Shown piece by piece: positions 54,406 to 63,448 of a stretch of DNA of 64,000 nt. Numbering within the stretch: the first letter of the stretch is position 1; every line of letters begins with the position of its first letter. The position numbers and the translations under genes were made by a program. The DNA comes from Polyangium spumosum. GTDB taxonomy: Bacteria; Myxococcota_A; Polyangia; Polyangiales; Polyangiaceae. A model generated the notes under the pieces. The model was not told where the DNA came from. It did not search any database and saw only the letters and a program-made list of their open reading frames with translations. Location: the NCBI RefSeq assembly GCF_009649845.1, contig NZ_WJIE01000014.1, forward strand, positions 124,001-188,000, read 5' to 3'.

Positions 54406-55506
54406 TCATTGGCAGGCCATCCCCACCTCGTTCGCCGGACCGACATCGCCGAGCTGCGCCTCGACCATATCGAACCCGAGGCCCATGGAGATGCCGTCGC
54501 ACGTCTTCGTCGGGTCCTGGCTGCCGTCGGTCAGGATGTCCGACGCCTGCCGGACCTGATTCACGAGGTTATCGAACAGCGGATTGCCGCACAGGCTGAG
54601 CAGGGCGCCGATCTTGTTGACCTCGGCCACGAACTCCTCGGTGTTGAGCACGCCGCCGATCATGCCGCTCGTCGCGCTCTTGCGATCGTCGGAGAGGTTC
54701 ATGGTCATGCGCGCCGAGTACAAGGTCAGCTTGATCGACGTGCTGTCGTTCGCCGTCCGCACCGGGACCGAGAGGATGACCTGCACGTTTTTCCCCGAAT
54801 CGTAGAGCGTGCCCGTCACCGAGCTCTTCGGGAAGGTGATCGTCGTCGAGAGCGGATCCATCGGATCGCTGAGGAGCGCGGGCTCGACCGGCCACGTGTC
54901 CGTCCCGTCGAACTTGGGCATCGCGCCGAGCGCCGTACCGCCGAAGAGCAAGGTGTTGAGCGCCGGGGCGTCGCCCGACGCCGGCAGGCACTCCACCTTC
55001 GTCAGCGCGGTGAAATTGCCGTTCTGGATTCCATTGTTGACGTCCTGGACCCACGTCGGATACAGCGAGAGGATCGTGGGCAGGAGGTTCTTGCCGAACG
55101 AATTGTCGATGCCGTCATCACCGTCCGGGTGCGCGTTCTGCGCCGAGCCGCCCGAGTTCGGCATGCATACGTCGCTCGAGAGCCCGGTCGACACCTGGCC
55201 GTCGACGTTGAAGCCGAATTTCTTCCACTCCCCGCTGTTCCCCTCGCCGAAGAAGAGCTCACGGACGGCGAACACCGTGCCCTCCTTCGTCGGGCAGCTC
55301 GCCACGGCGCCGCCGCCGCCGCCGTCGCCGCCCTCGCCGCCGCTGCCCGAGGAACTCGAGGAGGAGGTGCTCCCGCCCGCCCCGCCGCTGCCGCCCCTGC
55401 CGCCGGTGTTGTCGCTGTCCACGCCGCCGCCGCAGCCCACGGCCGCGGCGGTGATCACGGTGGTCACGAACGCGAGGGCCCAATGCATTCGATCCATTTT
55501 AAGCAT
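54406..55506 (-). CDS. Gly/Ser-rich lipoprotein
   Basis: 366 residues. Type II signal (AFVTTVITAAAVGC, Cys about 25), a long GGRGGSGGAGG and Ser-rich linker, then a domain with SCPTKEGTVFAVRELFFGEGNSGEWKKFGFNVDG and a C-terminal Cys-containing part (LLSLCGNPLFDN ... CDGISMGLGF). AGGACGAC precedes the start ATG. No family recognised, but the domain is typical of myxobacterial secreted lipoproteins; the downstream two genes share the same style. Confidence 0.75.
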   Translation of the reverse strand: MLKMDRMHWALAFVTTVITAAAVGCGGGVDSDNTGGRGGSGGAGGSTSSSSSSGSGGEGGDGGGGGAVASCPTKEGTVFAVRELFFGEGNSGEWKKFGFNVDGQVSTGLSSDVCMPNSGGSAQNAHPDGDDGIDNSFGKNLLPTILSLYPTWVQDVNNGIQNGNFTALTKVECLPASGDAPALNTLLFGGTALGAMPKFDGTDTWPVEPALLSDPMDPLSTTITFPKSSVTGTLYDSGKNVQVILSVPVRTANDSTSIKLTLYSARMTMNLSDDRKSATSGMIGGVLNTEEFVAEVNKIGALLSLCGNPLFDNLVNQVRQASDILTDGSQDPTKTCDGISMGLGFDMVEAQLGDVGPANEVGMACQ

Positions 55507-55548
55507 GTCGTCCTACGTTTTCTTGGTTAAGGGTCGAGGGTCAAGCCA

Positions 55549-56664
55549 TCAATTGAGGACCGAGTTGCAGCCGAAGAGCACGTCGACCTTCGCGTTGAGG
55601 TCACCCTGCACCGTGGTGCAAGACGTGGGGCAGAGGATGATCTTCGTCGGATCCACGTTGTTGTCGTAGTACCAGCCAGGCAGATCGCTGCAGTCGCCGA
55701 GATCGTCGGCGCGGGGGATGATCTTCGGCGTGCCCACGCCCTTCGGCATGTACGTGAAGTTCACCTCGTTCGGCTCGATCTCCATGCCGTTCGGCGCCTC
55801 CGGGATCTCGAAATCACAACCGAGCGCCTCCTGGCGGATCTCGGCCATCTTCGCGGCGAACTCGCTGATGTCCTGCGTGATGTCGTAGGCCTTGTTCGTC
55901 CCGCCGCCCACCGCGATCTTGTTGAGGGTCGCGATCTGCGAGCCGGCCACGCCGATGACATAGGTGCGCACGCCGTTGTAGTTGCGCGCGCTCTCGGCGA
56001 TCGCCGCGATGTCGTCCACCGTCTTCGGCTCGCAGCCGAGGGGCTCGCCGTCGGTGGCGAGGACGACGACGACCTTGTGCGTCGGGTTCGCCTCCTGGTG
56101 AGCGGTCGCCGCCGAGAGCACCCCCTTCAGCGCGCCCCAGGTCGGCGTGCCGATGCCCGTGGCGTCGAAGGGCATGGAGTTCGTCAAGGAAAACGCATTC
56201 TGCGGCAGCAGGCCGATGGGCACGTCGAGGAGCGCGTAATGCGTGGGGTTGCAGTCGTACGGCTCCTGGGTCGGGAAATAGACCATGCCGGCGCCGATGC
56301 CAATCGAAGCCGGATCGTTGAAGAACGTGTTCAGGGCCGATTTGGTCCCGTTCCACTTCCCGCCCGACATGCTGCCCGACTGGTCGATGAGGAAGATGAT
56401 GTCGAGCGGGATGCGGCGGGCCTCCGCGTTCGTCGTGGCGCAGGCGCCGCCGTCCCCGCCGCCGCCGACACCCCCGTCGATGTCGAATCCCCCGGCGCCA
56501 CCCGCGCCGCTCCCGCCGGCGCCGCCCTCGCCGGAGGAGCTACTGCTGGGGTTGCCCGTCGTCTCCCCGTTGTTCCCCGTGGCGCACCCTCCCCACGCGG
56601 CGGCGACGCAGGTCAGGGTGAGCGACGCAAAGATAAGCCTATGAAGCTTCGTACTGCAACGCAT
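55549..56664 (-). CDS. VWA-domain lipoprotein
   Basis: 371 residues. Type II signal (FASLTLTCVAAAWGGC, Cys 27), Ser/Gly linker, then a von Willebrand factor A fold from about 85: DIIFLIDQSGSMSGG (MIDAS, Asp 94), VVVVLATDGEPLGC and VRTYVIGVAGSQ. Metal-dependent adhesion sites bind proteins or matrix. The tail has cysteine pairs (DLGDCSDLPGWYYDNN, LCPTSCTTVQG). Starts 10 bp after the jelly-roll gene stop with GAGGGGCAG ribosome site, so probably one operon. Outer-membrane or surface lipoprotein; role in adhesion is inferred from the domain. Confidence 0.88.
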   Translation of the reverse strand: MRCSTKLHRLIFASLTLTCVAAAWGGCATGNNGETTGNPSSSSSGEGGAGGSGAGGAGGFDIDGGVGGGGDGGACATTNAEARRIPLDIIFLIDQSGSMSGGKWNGTKSALNTFFNDPASIGIGAGMVYFPTQEPYDCNPTHYALLDVPIGLLPQNAFSLTNSMPFDATGIGTPTWGALKGVLSAATAHQEANPTHKVVVVLATDGEPLGCEPKTVDDIAAIAESARNYNGVRTYVIGVAGSQIATLNKIAVGGGTNKAYDITQDISEFAAKMAEIRQEALGCDFEIPEAPNGMEIEPNEVNFTYMPKGVGTPKIIPRADDLGDCSDLPGWYYDNNVDPTKIILCPTSCTTVQGDLNAKVDVLFGCNSVLN

Positions 56665-56674
56665 GGACTGCCCC

Positions 56675-58954
56675 TCACTCGATGAAGATATCGTCGATGT
56701 AGACACCGGGGTGGGTCCCGGAAGAATCGCTCTGGAAGCCGAAGCGCAGGCGGACGACCTGACCCGCATAAGCCGAGAGATCGGCCTGGAAGAGCTGCCA
56801 GCCGAGCGCGGACTGGTTCCCACCCCACGCGGGCTGGGTGGCGATGGTCAGCGGGTACGGCGGCAAGACGCTGTTCAGGACCGAATAGGTCATCCCGCCG
56901 TCGGTGCTGATCTTCAGGTTGACGCCGTCGTACGTCGAGCCCTCGGTATGGAGCCACATCCGGAACGTCAGCTTCGGGTTCGCCGAGGCCGTGAGGTCGA
57001 TGTCGGGTGACGTCGCGGTCGTCCCCGCCCACGTCTGAAGGACGTTGTAATTGCTGGCGAGCTGCGTGGCGAGGCACTGCGTCCCGACGTATGCGGTCGC
57101 GGGGCCGACGCTCGAGGGGACGCCGCACTGCCAATCGCCGGTCAACGTCCAGCCGTCCGGGCACGCGCCCTCGAAGCTCGTGTAGTACGCATTCGACTTG
57201 ACGTTGAAGGTGAACGTCTTCTCCGCGTAGTTCGAGGGCAACATCGGCTCCTCCGCGACGCGCACGGTGACCGTCACCGGCCCGGCCTCCGCCGCCGAGG
57301 GCGTGCCCCCGAGCAAACCGGTCGCCGGATCGATGGTCATCCAGGCCGTGTTCTGGCCGCCGGGCTTGATGCTCCAGAGCGCGTTCGCCGTGCCGCCCAC
57401 CTTGGCGATCTGCGCCGAATAGGCCATCCCCGCATACACGTCCGGCAGCGGCGACGTCGTGGTGATATAGGTCGGGATCTGCAGCGGCTCGGCGACGACG
57501 ACCTCGTCGACGTAGACGCCCGGGAAGACCGTGGCGCCGTCGCTGCGGAACGCGAAGCGCAGGATGACCGTCTGTCCGGCATAGGCGCTCAGATCCGCCA
57601 TATAAGGCTGCCAGCCCACCCCCGACTGATCACCGCCCCACGCGGGCTGGCTGAGGATGTTCAGGCTGTAGGCCGGCGTCACGGCCGTGACCGTCGAGAA
57701 GCTCTGCCCGCCGTTCGTGCTGACCTTCAGGTTCCAGCCGTCGAACGAGCCGCCCTCCGTGTGGACCCAGGCCCAGAAGGAGACCATCGGGCTCGTCGCC
57801 CCGGTCAGGTCGATGGGCGGCGAGCTCGCGACGGCGGACGTGAAGAGCTGATTGACGTGGTACAGGCCGGCGACCTGCGTGGCGAGGACGCCGCTGCCGA
57901 TGTGCGCCGAGGCCGGCCCCACGTTATCGGGCGTGCCGCACTCCCAGTCGCCGCCGAAGGTCCAGTCGCTCGGGCAGACCTCGAAGCCCTCGTGGAGGTA
58001 CGTCGAGCAGGTCGTGACCGGGCCGCCGCCCTCGCAAGCGCCGGCCACGCATTGCTCGCCGCTGGTGCAAGCGTTGTAGTCGTTGCACGGGCTGCCATTG
58101 GCCGCGAGCGAGGCGAGGCACTCGCCTTTCACGTCGCACGAGCCCACCTGGCACTCGGCGATGCCGTCGGTGCAGGTGGTGCCGACCGGCGCGGGCGCCG
58201 GGGAGCAGAGGCCGTTCGCGGGGTCGCACTCGCCTCGCTGGCAGCCGACGTTGAGCGCCGAGCAATCCTTGGGCGCGCCGCCCACGCATTGCCCGGACGA
58301 GCACCGCCGGTTGACGGTGCAAAGGTCGCCCGTGAGCACGCACGGGACGTTGTCCTTGGTGGGGTCGGGTTTACCGACGCACTTGCCCGTGGCCGGATCG
58401 CAGGACACCTGGTTGCACTCGCTCAGCGGCGAGAACGTGCAGTCCTTGGGCTCGCCCACGCACTGACCGATCTTGCATACGCCGTTGATCTGGCAGAGGT
58501 CCTTCGGGCTGCACGGCGTCCCGTCGTTCACCGGCAGGGTGTCGCAGGACTTCAATTCTTCGTAGCAAATGATCGACGAGCACTCCGGGTTCGTGATCCC
58601 GCAGGTGTTCTGGGTGCCGCCGACGCACGTGCCGTTGTCGCAGGTGTCGTTCGTGGTGCAGAACTTCCCGTCGTCGCAGCCGGTGCCCTTCGGCGCGGGG
58701 ACCACGACGCAGGTGTTCAGCGGACCGGCCACCTGCCCGGTGTTGCACACCGCGACCATGCACTGCGGCGTCTCGAACTTCGAGCAGTCCACGCCGCAAG
58801 GCCCGAGATCCGGCCCCGCGTCTTCTTCGACGGGGCCAGCATCTTCGCTGATGGGTACCTCGCCCACGGTGCAGCTCGCGAGCATCCAGGTCACCGGGAG
58901 CAAGAGCAAAGGAAGAAAGTTTCTGATGCGACCGTGCATAACCTCGTCATCCAT
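56675..58954 (-). CDS. Large secreted cysteine-rich, jelly-roll lipoprotein
   Basis: 759 residues from the ATG at 58954 (AAGGTG upstream); an ATG at 58939 gives a more basic N-terminus. Type II signal near LPVTWMLASC. Residues about 53-316 hold EGF-like/Dickkopf-like cysteine repeats (GTCVGGTQNTC, GQCVGEPKDC, GQCVGGAPKDC). Two jelly-roll adhesion modules with about 170 residues each (318-488, 589-759) share CPSDWTFGGDWECG/CPDGWTLTGDWQCG and end with GVYVDEV/GVYIDDI. An He_PIG-type Ig-like domain (about 493-570) separates them. First gene of the VWA operon. Likely a surface protein binding a carbohydrate or partner. Confidence 0.85.
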   Translation of the reverse strand: MDDEVMHGRIRNFLPLLLLPVTWMLASCTVGEVPISEDAGPVEEDAGPDLGPCGVDCSKFETPQCMVAVCNTGQVAGPLNTCVVVPAPKGTGCDDGKFCTTNDTCDNGTCVGGTQNTCGITNPECSSIICYEELKSCDTLPVNDGTPCSPKDLCQINGVCKIGQCVGEPKDCTFSPLSECNQVSCDPATGKCVGKPDPTKDNVPCVLTGDLCTVNRRCSSGQCVGGAPKDCSALNVGCQRGECDPANGLCSPAPAPVGTTCTDGIAECQVGSCDVKGECLASLAANGSPCNDYNACTSGEQCVAGACEGGGPVTTCSTYLHEGFEVCPSDWTFGGDWECGTPDNVGPASAHIGSGVLATQVAGLYHVNQLFTSAVASSPPIDLTGATSPMVSFWAWVHTEGGSFDGWNLKVSTNGGQSFSTVTAVTPAYSLNILSQPAWGGDQSGVGWQPYMADLSAYAGQTVILRFAFRSDGATVFPGVYVDEVVVAEPLQIPTYITTTSPLPDVYAGMAYSAQIAKVGGTANALWSIKPGGQNTAWMTIDPATGLLGGTPSAAEAGPVTVTVRVAEEPMLPSNYAEKTFTFNVKSNAYYTSFEGACPDGWTLTGDWQCGVPSSVGPATAYVGTQCLATQLASNYNVLQTWAGTTATSPDIDLTASANPKLTFRMWLHTEGSTYDGVNLKISTDGGMTYSVLNSVLPPYPLTIATQPAWGGNQSALGWQLFQADLSAYAGQVVRLRFGFQSDSSGTHPGVYIDDIFIE

Positions 58955-59273
58955 GTACCACACCTTGAAGCCGCGCGGGTACAGGGAGCAGGCCATTTCT
59001 TGCTGTACCCCCCGCCTCCGGGCCCCGAGCACGGATCTGTTCTTGATTTTTCCCCCGACTTGTGCTCGCCGCCGGCCAGCCGAGCGCCGACGACGCGCGA
59101 TCGCGGGGGGCACGCGCGCGGCGAGCCCCCCACCGGCGCCCCGGATTTCCGTTTGGCCGGCAAGTCTCCGATTGGGCCGTCGAAATGGCTCTCACCAGCG
59201 CGCCGGCGAAGCCGAGACCGGCGGGGGCGAGGCCTTGACAGGGCCGGCTCCGGACACAGGATGTGCAGCCCGA

Positions 59274-59525
59274 ATGAGCACCCAGGCCTCCCTTCACCTC
59301 GCCCGAGCCAGCAAAGCCGCGAAGCTGATGAAGGAGGCTACCTCGCAGGAAGAAGCTGCGCTCTTGCTGGAGGCGGGCCTCTACGAGCTGAACGCGGCCC
59401 TCGCCGCGGCGCCGAAGGCGATCGCCGAGCGCGTTCAGCGTGTGGTGAACGACATCGCCCGGCAGATGATGAGCGTCGTCCACGAGGATGTGCTCACCGA
59501 GGCGGTCGAGGCGGCGCAGGCCTGA
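59274..59525 (+). CDS. Small helical hypothetical protein
   Basis: 83 residues, almost wholly helical (ASLHLARASKAAKLMKEATSQEEAALLLEAGLYEL ...), no transmembrane segment. A TTGACA at 59235-59240 lies upstream, but a good -10 is not found. It follows the jelly-roll gene divergently across 319 bp. Function unknown; could be a cytoplasmic scaffold or chaperone-like protein. It is 62 bp before the MFS gene. Confidence 0.6.
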   Translation: MSTQASLHLARASKAAKLMKEATSQEEAALLLEAGLYELNAALAAAPKAIAERVQRVVNDIARQMMSVVHEDVLTEAVEAAQA

Positions 59526-59587
59526 CGGGCGCGGCGGTCCTGGAGGGCGCCGTCGATAGGGGCCCGTCCACCGAAGAAGCGTCACCC

Positions 59588-60823
59588 ATGTCATCCATTC
59601 ATGCCACGCATGTCGCCGACGCTCCGACCGGGGCCGAGCTCTCGCGTTCGCTCGTGCTCCTCCTGGCCGCCGGCGCCGGGCTGAGCGTCGCGTCGCTCTA
59701 TTACAGTCAGCCGATGCTCGGGGTGCTCGGCGCGGAGCTCCACGCCGACGACCGGCTCGTGGGCCTCTTGCCGATGGCGACGCAGCTCGGTTATGCCCTG
59801 GGGATCTTGCTGCTCGCCCCCTTGGGCGACCGCTACGACCGGCGCCTCATCATCCTGGCGAAGGCCGCGTTGCTCTCCTTGGCGCTCCTCGTGGGCGGCT
59901 TCGCCCCGGGGGTCGGCTCGCTGCTCGGGGCGAGCCTGGCCGTCGGGCTGACGGCGACGCTCGCGCAGGACATCGTGCCGGCCGCCGCGACCCTGGCGCC
60001 GGAATCGCAACGCGGCAAGGTCGTGGGCACGGTCATGACCGGCCTGCTCCTCGGCATCCTGCTCTCGCGCGTGGTCAGCGGCCTCGTGGCCGAACATCTC
60101 GGCTGGCGCGCCGTGTACATCGCCGCCTCGGCGGGCATTGCGATGATCGGCGTCGTCACGTGGCGGGGCCTGCCGCGTTTCGCGCCCACGACCCAGCTCG
60201 GTTATCGCGCCTTGATGGGCTCGCTGGTCGCGTTATGGCGCCGTTACCCGGCGCTGCGCCAGGCGACGCTCTCGCAGGCATTGCTGTCTCTCGGCTTCAG
60301 CGCCTTCTGGTCGACGCTCGCGGTCATGCTGCGCGAGAGCTTCCACCTGGGCAGCGCCGCCGCCGGCGCGTTCGGGCTGGCCGGCGCGGCGGGCGCCCTC
60401 GCCGCGCCGCTGGCCGGGCGTCTCTCCGACCGACGCGGACCGGAGCTCGTCACGCGCCTCGGCGCAGGGTTGACCGCGGTGTCGTTCGCGAGCATGGGGC
60501 TCTCCCCCCTCTTGCCGACCCCGGCGCAGCTCGGCCTGCTCCTCGTCGCCGCGATCGGCTTCGACTTCGGCATCCAGGCCTCGCTGATCGCGCACCAGAC
60601 CCTGGTGTATGGCATCGAGCCCGGCGCGCGGAGCCGCCTGAACGCGCTCCTCGTGACCGGTATGTTCATCGGCATGGCCGCAGGCGCGGCGCTCGGCAGC
60701 GTGGCGCTCTCGCAATGGGGCTGGATGGGCGTCGTCGCGCTCTCGACGGCGGCCTCCATCGCCGCGCTGGCAGCGCGGATGTCAGGTCGAACGGGCACGG
60801 AGCGCGGCGCGGCGCGCACGTGA
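59588..60823 (+). CDS. MFS transporter
   Basis: 411 residues with twelve hydrophobic segments. It carries the loop motif GDRYDRR after helix 2-3 and SLYYSQPMLGVLG at the N-terminus, typical of drug/sugar exporters of the MFS (DHA1/YnfM-like). Starts MSSIHATHV. No substrate determinant recognised. The polypeptide ends with a short basic tail. It sits just before a secreted lipase-like gene; no shared operon is clear. Confidence 0.9.
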   Translation: MSSIHATHVADAPTGAELSRSLVLLLAAGAGLSVASLYYSQPMLGVLGAELHADDRLVGLLPMATQLGYALGILLLAPLGDRYDRRLIILAKAALLSLALLVGGFAPGVGSLLGASLAVGLTATLAQDIVPAAATLAPESQRGKVVGTVMTGLLLGILLSRVVSGLVAEHLGWRAVYIAASAGIAMIGVVTWRGLPRFAPTTQLGYRALMGSLVALWRRYPALRQATLSQALLSLGFSAFWSTLAVMLRESFHLGSAAAGAFGLAGAAGALAAPLAGRLSDRRGPELVTRLGAGLTAVSFASMGLSPLLPTPAQLGLLLVAAIGFDFGIQASLIAHQTLVYGIEPGARSRLNALLVTGMFIGMAAGAALGSVALSQWGWMGVVALSTAASIAALAARMSGRTGTERGAART

Positions 60824-60907
60824 CCGCGGCGCCGCGGCTCACCTCGGCGAGCTCGTTCGCGGACCGGCGTTGTCGTCCTGCGGCGGCGCGCGTAAGGTGC
60901 GCGGCCC

Positions 60908-62341
60908 ATGAACCTTTTGGATCGCCGCGCGCGCGGCCTTCTCCTTTGCAGCACCCTCGCCCTCGCCGCCTGCGGCGGTGACGAAAATCCCCCTCCCCCT
61001 CCCGCGGGCCCGGGTACGCCGGAGCTGCCGGCCCCCCTGGTCGCGGGGACGCCCGAGACCGACGCCCTCGCCGACGCCCCGGCCCGCTGCGGGCAGGCCG
61101 ACCACGCCTGGCAGAGGGATCTCTCGCTCGGCGAGGTCACCACGCATCGGGCGACGGCCACCTATCCCAAGGGCCTGCTCGACGCAATCGCGGCCGAGGC
61201 GCTCGGCGACCTGCCCGTCTCGCTGAAGTACGACGTCGTGACCCACGCCTTCACGTACGTGACGCAGGATCGCGGCGAGACGGTGGAGGCGACGGCGCTG
61301 CTCGCGTGGCCGACGACCGTCCCCGAGGACGCCGAGGCGCTGCCGACGCTGATGGTCCTGCACGGCACGAGCGGATTCACGGATGGATGTGGCCCGAGCT
61401 CGGCGACGGAGACCGCGGCGCTCGCGGCCGCGCTCGCGTCGACCGGCTACATCGTCGTGGCGCCCGATTACATCGGCCTCAAGAACGAGGCGCCGCCCAC
61501 GGGCTTCTTGCATCCGTATCTGGTCGGTCAGGCGACGGCCATCGCCTCGCTCGACGCGGCCCGCGCGGTGCTGCGCCTGCCCGAGGAGATCCGCGAGGGC
61601 GGCGCGCGGCCCTCGGCGCGCCTCGTGGTGGTGGGCGGATCGCAGGGCGGGCACGCGGCGCTCTGGGTCGATCGTCTCGCGCCTTATTATGCGCGCGAGC
61701 TCGACATCATGGGCATCGCGGCCACGGTCCCGCCCGCGGACCTGCTCGGCGAGGGCACGCTCGCGCTCACCACGAAGCGAGACTCCACCGCCAACATCAT
61801 CGCCTTTTACGGCGCGAGCGCAGGGTGGTACGGCGCGGATGACAAGCTCGCGGAGGTGCTGCTCCCGCCGCTCGATCAGGACGTGCCCGCGGCCCTGGGA
61901 TCGGGCTGTGATCCCGGGGATGTCCTCTCGGGCAGCGAGATGCTCTCGTCGATGTTCCAGCCCGCGCTGCTCGACGCCGTCGCGTCGGGCAAGCTCGGCG
62001 AGCTCGCGCCGTGGGGCTGTATGGCCACCGAGAATGGCTTGCCCACCACGAGCGTGTCGCGCATCCAGAAGGACGCGGCGAGTTATGGCATCCTCTTCGT
62101 CACGGGCGAGTCGGACACGCTCGTCGACACGCCGACCGAACGTGCTGCATTCGAGGCGCTGTGCGAGGCGGGGATGCCCATGCGTTACCTCGAGTGCGCC
62201 GGCGCCTCGCACACGAAGGCCACGACGTGGGCGCTGCCGGAGATCCTGACCTTCCTCGAGGAGCGCGTCGCGGGCAAACCCTTCGAGAAGGCCTGCGCCG
62301 CGGGCGCCCCCGTCACCTGCGCGGGGACCCCGGCGCCCTGA
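60908..62341 (+). CDS. Secretory-lipase-like alpha/beta hydrolase lipoprotein
   Basis: 477 residues. Type II signal (LCSTLALAACGG). Residues about 85-450 form an alpha/beta hydrolase of the secretory lipase family: LMVLHGTSGFTDGC (oxyanion region), the nucleophile elbow VVGGSQGGHAAL near 245, an Asp-containing FVTGESDTLVD and a His-containing GASHTKAT, which together provide a Ser-Asp-His triad. It likely cleaves an ester outside the inner membrane. Leader cysteines and Pro-rich linker precede the domain. Confidence 0.88.
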   Translation: MNLLDRRARGLLLCSTLALAACGGDENPPPPPAGPGTPELPAPLVAGTPETDALADAPARCGQADHAWQRDLSLGEVTTHRATATYPKGLLDAIAAEALGDLPVSLKYDVVTHAFTYVTQDRGETVEATALLAWPTTVPEDAEALPTLMVLHGTSGFTDGCGPSSATETAALAAALASTGYIVVAPDYIGLKNEAPPTGFLHPYLVGQATAIASLDAARAVLRLPEEIREGGARPSARLVVVGGSQGGHAALWVDRLAPYYARELDIMGIAATVPPADLLGEGTLALTTKRDSTANIIAFYGASAGWYGADDKLAEVLLPPLDQDVPAALGSGCDPGDVLSGSEMLSSMFQPALLDAVASGKLGELAPWGCMATENGLPTTSVSRIQKDAASYGILFVTGESDTLVDTPTERAAFEALCEAGMPMRYLECAGASHTKATTWALPEILTFLEERVAGKPFEKACAAGAPVTCAGTPAP

Positions 62342-62362
62342 GGGCGTCCGCGATCCCACGCC

Positions 62363-63340
62363 TCACGCGCCGAGCTCGAAGAGCTGCATCGCCACCAGCG
62401 CGACACAATCGGGCTCGCGCGAGTCCGATACGATCTGCCGAAGCTCGTGGAAATATCGCACGTGCAAGGCGCGCAGCCGCTCGAGGTCGGCGCGCGCGAC
62501 GCTGACCAGGTTGTAGGAATACAGGCCCGGATCGCCGCGAAGCTGCCGGCGCGCGGCGACGTCGAGCCAGTGCGCCTTCAATCGTTGTCGCGGCTCGGCC
62601 GCGCCGCGGGTCATGTCGACCGTCTCGGCCGTGGCGGCGTACCGCCCCTCCTGCCATCGGACCAGGCCCGCCCGCAACAGGGCTTCGAGGCAAGCGCGCA
62701 CCTCGTCCTCGGGCAAACCGAGGCGCGCGGCGACCCAGGCGTCGTCATGGCAAGAGAGGGCGGCGTAACTCGCGAGCTCGAGGACACGCAGGACGGCGTG
62801 CGACCAGGGCAGCTCGGTGGCGATCCGTCGGCGCTCCTCCAGCACGCGAAGGTCACGCGCGACCGAGGGCAACCCGCTCGGGGGGACGAAAAGGGCGAGG
62901 AAATCGAGGAGCCGGTCGGTGGTCGCGTCGACGATGGCCAGCACGTCGGGGAGCCGCGGCTGGGACGTGCCGGCCATGAAGCGCGACACCTGCGACGCGC
63001 TGCGCCCGATACGCGCGCCGATCTCGGCGTTGCTCAGGCCTCCTTTGAGGGCCTGAAAGAGGATCGCCGTGAGGGCCGGGTCGGAGACGGCGACGTCCGC
63101 GCCGAGGGCCGACTCCTGACGCACGAAATCCGAGAGCGCGCGATGAACGTCGATGCCGTTGTACGCCGCGACGCGCAGCAGGGTGGGCAGCGTGGGAAAA
63201 CGCCGCCCGGACTCCCAGCCGAAGGCGACGTTCGTCCCGTACCCGAGCCGCCGGCTGAGCTGCCGTTGCGAGCGCCGGCCGCGGAGCGCTCGGCAGAAAT
63301 CCTTCGCGATCTCGGCAAAGTACGCCAGCTTGTATCGCAT
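62363..63340 (-). CDS. TIGR02147/DUF4423-type regulator
   Basis: 325 residues. An N-terminal region (MRYKLAYFAEIAKDFCRAL ... LSRRLGYGTNVAFGWESGRRFPTL) contains an XRE-like HTH, with a second HTH (ALKGGLSNAEIGARIGRSASQVSRFMAG) beyond it. The C-terminal half (LRVLELASYAALSCHDDAWVAARLGL ... LYSYNLVSVARADLERLRALHVRYFHEL) matches DUF4423, seen in TIGR02147 proteins. Cytoplasmic. Divergent from the truncated lipoprotein, with an inverted repeat in the gap, so it may control that operon. Confidence 0.82.
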   Translation of the reverse strand: MRYKLAYFAEIAKDFCRALRGRRSQRQLSRRLGYGTNVAFGWESGRRFPTLPTLLRVAAYNGIDVHRALSDFVRQESALGADVAVSDPALTAILFQALKGGLSNAEIGARIGRSASQVSRFMAGTSQPRLPDVLAIVDATTDRLLDFLALFVPPSGLPSVARDLRVLEERRRIATELPWSHAVLRVLELASYAALSCHDDAWVAARLGLPEDEVRACLEALLRAGLVRWQEGRYAATAETVDMTRGAAEPRQRLKAHWLDVAARRQLRGDPGLYSYNLVSVARADLERLRALHVRYFHELRQIVSDSREPDCVALVAMQLFELGA

Positions 63341-63343
63341 ATA

Positions 63344-63389
63344 TGCACATAGTATAGCAGATCGGCGCGATGGAGAATGCGTATGTGCA
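63344..63389. promoter_or_regulatory. Inverted repeat in divergent promoter region
   Basis: TGCACATA (63344-63351) and TATGTGCA (63382-63389) form an exact 8-bp inverted repeat with 30 bp between, in a short AT-rich patch (including ATATATGCACATAGTATAG) before the DUF4423 regulator and the next lipoprotein. Suits a binding site for the adjacent regulator; untested. Confidence 0.45.
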
Positions 63390-63448
63390 CTACGCGGCGC
63401 TTGCGCTCACGGCGCTGCTGCGGCAAGACAGGGCGCAGGAGGCTTTTG

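Noticed and set aside
59235-59263. Sigma-70 promoter for the small helical protein
   Set aside because: The -35 TTGACA is good, but the sequence 17 bp later (AGGATG) is a poor -10, so no promoter is claimed.
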